A DNA stretch of 49,790 bases from Candidatus Aminicenantes bacterium. GTDB taxonomy: Bacteria > Acidobacteriota > Aminicenantia > Aminicenantales > UBA4085. The notes under the pieces are model-generated. The model was not told the origin of the DNA. It searched no databases and saw only the letters and a list, made by a program, of their open reading frames with translations. Each line of letters begins with the position of its first letter. Positions within the stretch are counted from its first letter, which is position 1. Position numbers and translations under genes: made by a program. Shown piece after piece: positions 49,644 through 49,790 of this stretch. The stretch is taken from NCBI GenBank assembly GCA_026393855.1, contig JAPKZJ010000109.1:1-49790 (forward strand), read 5' to 3'.

Positions 49644-49790
49644 TCAAGATTCTTTGCGGACGGGCCGGCGGGAGCGACGGCGGCGCCGGGGCGGGTCGCC
49701 GAAGCCGCCCCGCGGGAAGGACTGGCGGAACAGCGATTCAAACGTCCGCCCTTCGCCGGGCAGATCGCCTTCCGTGACCAGGAAAAAGAG
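49644..49790 (-). CDS. C-terminal end of an unidentified protein (5' part outside window)
   Basis: The last 48 codons of a minus-strand gene, ending at TGA 49644-49646. The sequence runs from LFFLVTEGDLPGEGRTFESL to a very basic tail (RRRRRSRRPVRKES), with GC-rich, non-random codon use. It is not matched to any family I recognise. A basic Arg-rich C-terminus is seen in nucleic-acid-binding or membrane-anchored proteins; this is only a hint. It is convergent with nuoN across repeat copy 5. Confidence 0.6.
   Translation of the reverse strand, partial: LFFLVTEGDLPGEGRTFESLFRQSFPRGGFGDPPRRRRRSRRPVRKES

Overview
A GC-rich bacterial chromosome segment with about 46 protein genes (one broken, one cut by each window edge), one initiator tRNA, one insertion sequence and five copies of a non-coding repeat. 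The host is Gram-negative: it has a PBP1C and alpha-2-macroglobulin pair, an outer-membrane beta-barrel, signal peptidase I and AccB/AccC. The mix of exported peptidases, a LecA-like lectin domain, an FTCD-type bifunctional enzyme and RidA paralogues resembles Acidobacteriota or Candidatus Aminicenantota. That placement is inference; no rRNA or marker gene proves it.

Layout. 1-4025: tail of glnS, an IS4-family element inserted directly after its stop codon, then accB-accC. 4026-8795 (minus strand): a LecA-like exported protein, suhB, lepB (unusually AT-rich), feoB and feoA. 8796-9190: divergent control region containing a long imperfect inverted repeat. 9191-18126 (plus): an exported M28-M19 peptidase fusion, a CBM9-like protein, two M16-type proteins that both lack the zinc motif, an FTCD-type enzyme and a GGDEF protein. 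18179-20636 (minus): znuA-znuC and a frameshifted permease gene. 20759-24375: a radical SAM protein, an SCP2 protein, an exported RidA, an EamA transporter and a GspG-like pseudopilin. 24648-34628 (plus): pepD, a 1,890-residue alpha-2-macroglobulin, pbpC and a cytosolic RidA. 34625-40322: a GT-C-like membrane protein, then fmdB, a beta-barrel, a subtilase and a GHL10 protein. 40315-43318 (minus): NusG-like protein, nitrilase, M24 peptidase and tRNA-fMet. 43492-49156 (plus): nuoJKLMN without the rest of complex I. The window closes with the tail of an unidentified minus-strand gene.

How the genes work together. Peptide and amino-acid use is the dominant theme: M28, M19, M20, M24 and S8 peptidases, histidine breakdown by the FTCD-type enzyme and two RidA proteins. 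Metal uptake (FeoAB, ZnuAC) and envelope upkeep (A2M/PBP1C, LepB) accompany it. NuoJKLMN would supply the proton-pumping arm of complex I, with the remaining subunits encoded elsewhere.

The most unusual feature is the repeat family: five copies (3684-4025, 5485-5772, 18001-18157, 21776-22108, 49231-49609), about 160-380 bp, bounded by terminal inverted repeats and built from exchangeable modules around an invariant 17-base core. Every convergent gene pair here either overlaps tail to tail or is separated by exactly one copy. One copy supplies about 42 C-terminal residues of the GGDEF protein.
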